A stretch of DNA of 64,000 bases from Elymus sibiricus. Its lineage: Eukaryota > Streptophyta > Magnoliopsida > Poales > Poaceae. A program made the translations under genes and the position numbers. Within the stretch, counting starts at the first letter, position 1; each line of letters starts with the position of its first letter. The stretch is taken from NCBI GenBank assembly GCA_039707655.1, contig CM077665.1:291280205-291344204 (forward strand), written 5' to 3'. Under the pieces are notes generated by a model that saw nothing but the letters and a program-made list of their open reading frames with translations, made no database searches and was not told the DNA's origin. Positions 60,527 to 64,000 of the stretch are shown piece by piece.

Positions 60527-60955
60527 GGGAATGTATCTGGTGCACCGGGGCAATTGGTGCTACCGGTGCACCGGGCCCTTATTACACATTTAAAAATGTT
60601 CAGAAAAATTCGAGAATAATTTAGTGTATTAACACAACATCAATGTGTGTTGTCACAAAAATTCAAATCAAAATTCAAAACATTACTCGAGATACAAAAA
60701 TGACAAATTTGATACTGAATAGTACAAAACAGAAGTTGCGCTTCAGATTTGGCCCATTAGCATATTGATGTCAAATTTGTCATTTTTATATCTCAAGCAA
60801 TGTTTCAAATTTTGATTTGAATTTTTGGGACAACACACATTAATGTTGTGTCAATGCACTAAATTTTTGTCAGATTTTTTAAATTTTTTTTAATGTGTAA
60901 TGGGGTTTCGGTGCACCGGTAGCACCAATTGCCCCGGTGCACGAGATACTCTCCC
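60527..60955. mobile_element. 429-bp MULE-type MITE
   Basis: Terminal inverted repeats of about 50 bp start GGGA and share GTGCACCGGGGCAATTGGTG. Flanking 10-bp duplication AGCACTGCAC (60517-60526) / AGCAGTGCAC (60956-60965), one mismatch. Element D's 3' LTR has the empty site (near 46282). The 9-10-bp target duplication and long TIRs point to a Mutator-derived non-autonomous element. No ORF. Confidence 0.85.
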
Positions 60956-61578
60956 AGCAGTGCACAGGGAGGGACATGGGCTGGCTCACCAGAGGGCCTA
61001 GAGGCTGAGGCGGAGCTGGGCCTGGCAGCGCTGGGCCTTGGGGCTTTGTGGCCCAGCCGGGCGAGCGAGCGCTCGGTCACCGGCGCTGGAGTTCGTCTCC
61101 ACAAACACAACAGCGACGACAACGTCTTCGAGGAACGGTGGCGGCGCTGGCGGGGCCTGGCCGGAGGACATCGCGGGAGGCACGACAGGGACCGGATCTG
61201 CCCGGATCTGATGGAGAGGGGCCCATCCCCGGCGATGGCGAGGCTCACTGGAGGCAGGCCACGCGGATCCGCGGTGAGGGGCTCCTCCATGGCTCCCGAG
61301 CAGAGAAGGCACGGGGCGACGGCGGCACGGGCCCGACCGGCAGCGACGGCGGGCGTCGCGGCTCCGACAAGGTCGGGCGTCGGGGATCGGGTCGCGCAGG
61401 GAGGCACGGGGGCAAGGCGGCGGTCCAGGAGCTCAGGCCCTCTCGTGGGAGCTGCAGGAAGTCGGGGACGCGGTGGGAAGCGGCGGCGCGGCTTCGGGCC
61501 CAGATGGGCTTCGGCGGGCCCCGATCTGGGTTCCACGGGCCGCGGGGCGCTGGGAGGCTGGAGAAGGCGACGCGGCGA

Positions 61579-63212
61579 TGATGTCTACTACACAACTTTA
61601 TTCTTGTAGACTCATGTTGGGCCTCCAAGCGCAGAGTTTTGTAGGACAGTAGCAAATTTCCCTCAAGTGGATGACCTAAGGTTTATCAATCCGTGGGAGG
61701 CGTCGGATGAAGATGGTCTCTCTCAAGCAACCCTGCAACCAAATAACAAAGAGTCTCTTGTGTCTCCAACACACCCAATACAATGGTAAATTGTATAGGG
61801 GCACTAGTTCGGCGAAGAGATGGTGATACAAGTGCAATATGGATGGTAGATATAGGTTTTTGTAATCTGAAAATATAAAAACAGCAAGGTAACTAATGAT
61901 AAAAGTGAGCACAAACGGTATTGCAATGCTTGAAAACAAGGCCTAGGGTTCATACTTTCACTAGTGCAAGTTCTCTCAACAATACTAACATAGTTGAATC
62001 ATATGTAAATCCCTCACGTGCGACAAAAAGTTCACTCCAAAGTCACAAATAGCGTAGATCAAACAAAGAAATTATTGTAGAGTACAAAACCACCTCAAAG
62101 TTATCTTTTCCGATCAATCGTATGAGCTATCCCTATAAGTGTCACGAACAGCCCTAGAGTTCGTACTAAAATAACACTTTAAGATACACATCAACCAAAA
62201 CCCTAATGTCACCAAGATACTCCAATGTCACCACGAGTACCCATGGGCTTGATCATACGATATGCATCACACAATTTCAGATTCATCATGTTCAATCCAA
62301 CACAAAGAAGTTCAAAGAGTGCCCCAAAGTTTCTACCGGAGAGTCAAGACGAAAACGTGTGCCAACCCCTATGCATAGATTCCCAAGGTCACGGAACCCG
62401 CAAGTTGATCACCAAAACATACATCAAGTGGATCAATAGAACATCCCATTGTCACCACGGATATCCCATCGCAAGACATACATCAAGTGTTCTCAAATCC
62501 TTAAAGACTCAATCCGATAAGAAAACTTCAAAGGGAAAACTCAATTCATCACAAGAAGATAGAGAGGGGAAAACTCCATATGATTCATCTATATCAATAA
62601 AGCTCGCGGTACATCAAGATCGTGCCATCTCAAGAACAAGAGAGAGAGAGATCAAACACATAGCTACTGGTACATACCCTCAGCCCCGAGGGTGAACTAC
62701 TCCCTCCTCGTCATGGAGACCGCCGGGATGATGAAGATGGCCTCCGGTGATGGTTTCCCCCTCCGACAGGGTGCCGGAACGGGCTCCCGATTGGTTTTTC
62801 GTAGCTCTGGAGGCTTGCAGTGGCGGAACTCCCGATCTAGGTTTCTTTTCGGAGGTTTCTGTATTTATAGGAGTTTTTGGCGTCGGTTTCACGTCAAGGC
62901 GGTGCCCGAGGAGCCCACAAGTTAGGGCGGCGCGCCCTAGGGGGGGCGCCCCCCCAGGCTTGTGGCCTCCTCGGTAACTTCCTGGCCCAGCGTTTTGCTC
63001 CAGTATTTTTTATATTTTCCAAAAATATTCTCCGTAAATTTTCAGCCCATTCCGAGAACTTTTATTTCTGCACAAAAACAACACCACGGTAGCTCTGCTG
63101 AAAACAACATCAGTCCGGGTTAGTTCTAATCAAATCATACCAAAATCATATAAAATTATTGTAAACATGGCATGAATACTTCATAAATTATAGATACGTT
63201 GGAGACGTATCA
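61579..63212 (-). repeat. Element H 3' LTR (1634 bp), Sabrina-like
   Basis: Reading minus it runs TGATACGTCTCCAACG (63212) to AGACATCA (61579). The purine tract AAGCTTGGGGATGC lies just outside the start (63213-63226), so this is a 3' LTR. TATAAATA (minus) at 62862-62869. It interrupts element D's 5' LTR; the flanking bases at 61574-61578 are GGCGA. The family name is from memory. Confidence 0.88.
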
Positions 63213-64000
63213 GCATCCCCAAGCTTAATTCCTGCTCGTCCTCGAGTAGGTAAATGATAAAAGAAATAATTTATGAAGTGTGAATGCTACCTAACATGTT
63301 CATCATATTCTTTTCTTCTTTGTATAGTATGGACATTTGGACTTGTAAATGATTCAAAGCAATAGTCTAGTTTTAACATAATGACTTCAATACTCAAGCA
63401 TGTCAACAAGCAACCATGTCTTTCAAAATATCAACACTAAAGAAAGTTATCCTAGCCCATCATGCTCAATCATTGATCCATTAATGAAACACACCCAAAT
63501 ATTAGCTATGCCCAATGCTCAAGTACGATCATAGTGCTCCCTAGTTGGTGCTTATAAGAGAAGATGGAGACTCAAAGCAAAAATAAAAATTGCATAAAGT
63601 AAATAGATAGGCCCTTCGTATAGGGAAGTAGGGATTTGTAGAGGTGCCAGAGCTCAAGGTTTAAATTAAGAGAGAAAAATATTTTGAGTGGCATGCTTTT
63701 CCTGTCAACGAAAATGACAAAGTAGCTCACAATACTTTCCATGCTAGATACATTATAGGCGGTTCCCAAACAGAATGGTAAAGTTTTTACTCCCCCTCCA
63801 CCAATCAATTACACTCCACGGCGAGACAAATCCACGGGTACCGTCCATACAAACAACAATCCTGTGGGAGTTTTGTTTCATTATATCTTGATTTGATTTT
63901 TGAGCATGGAACTGGGCATCCCGAATACCAGCCAATTTCTTGTGAATGATAGTGAATCAACACATATCGTGAGAATAACACACCTAGCATGGAAAAATAT
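63213..64000 (-). mobile_element. Element H interior, 3' non-coding end
   Basis: Begins with the purine tract AAGCTTGGGGATGC (63213-63226, minus). The remaining sequence to the window edge has no recognisable coding domain. The body of the element lies beyond the window. Confidence 0.7.

Larger units (their letters stand above)
41336..61578 (-). mobile_element. Element D: second LARD-type element, minus strand, with compound LTRs
   Basis: Same family as A: the 3' LTR (41336-47652) begins (reading minus) TGTAACAGCC and ends GGGCGTTACA. The purine tract complement is at 47653-47667, the interior is 47653-50838, and the primer site complement is at 50823-50835, next to the 5' LTR starting at 50839. 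The bases before 41336 are GGAGT; the matching duplication would be beyond the window because element H cuts the 5' LTR at 61578. Both LTRs contain LTR C or its remnant at the same site. Confidence 0.85.
50839..61578 (-). repeat. Element D 5' LTR (incomplete), carrying LTR C and a MITE
   Basis: Own sequence is 50839-51894, 57706-60526 and 60966-61578. The last roughly 0.76 kb of the LTR, including its start, lies beyond element H. An exon-like block is at 58319-58410 (minus). Confidence 0.85.

Noticed and set aside
41336..61578. Two separate elements instead of one element D
   Set aside because: The purine tract next to the first LTR and the primer site next to the second, with a 3.2-kb interior collinear with element A, fit a single element. 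The outer duplication cannot be checked because the end is outside the window.

Overview
The window looks like a nuclear chromosome segment of a Triticeae grass (wheat, Aegilops, barley or a relative). The evidence is very large nested LTR retrotransposons, a Stowaway MITE, a nuclear-type tRNA-Cys, and one intron-containing plant gene whose closest recognisable relative is OEP61/TPR7. Species assignment is inference from repeat style. Retroelement family names are recalled from memory and held loosely; the structural calls (LTR ends, target-site duplications or TSDs, primer sites, nesting) are read directly from the sequence.

Layout. 1-3000: fragment of a gypsy-type element with a broken gag-like ORF (16-1695), a primer-site-like palindrome and a 16-bp minisatellite. 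3278-6011: six 3' exons of an OEP61/TPR7-like tail-anchored TPR co-chaperone gene, with a Stowaway MITE in its third intron; the 5' exons are not in the window. 6702-6773: tRNA-Cys(GCA) on the minus strand. 6774-8016: decayed repeat, possibly LINE. 8017 onward: a nested stack. Element F (Copia/SIRE-like, 5' LTR 8017-8149 plus 34993-36350) was entered by element A (8150-34987, TSD AACCC). Element A is a LARD-type element with about 5.3-kb LTRs and a 3.1-kb non-coding interior. Its 5' LTR was entered by element B (9411-22588, TSD GGAGG), a chromovirus-type Ty3 element with an open RT-RNaseH-integrase frame but no recognisable gag or protease. F then continues with a broken UBN2-type gag (36404-38584) and a second broken ORF (40311-41335), where element D enters.

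Element D (minus strand, 41336 to at least 61578) is of the same family as A. Both of its LTRs carry, at the same site and with the same target sequence TAGAA, a solo LTR of a related family (C). C is full length (5806 bp) in D's 5' LTR and internally deleted in D's 3' LTR. D's 5' LTR was later hit by a 429-bp MULE-type MITE (60527-60955) and by a minus-strand gypsy element H, whose 3' LTR is 61579-63212 and whose interior runs off the window.

The most unusual signal is a pair of small exon-like modules buried in the long LTRs. One is an acidic, tyrosine-rich block bounded by a pyrimidine-TAG acceptor and an AG|GCAAG (GC-type) donor. The other is further downstream and ends in a stop codon. 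In families B and C the two blocks are phase-compatible, and the only length change between B's two LTR copies of the second block is 21 bp, which keeps the frame. This suggests a spliced small ORF encoded by the LTR transcript. It is a hypothesis; no alignment, codon-substitution test or transcript search could be run here.
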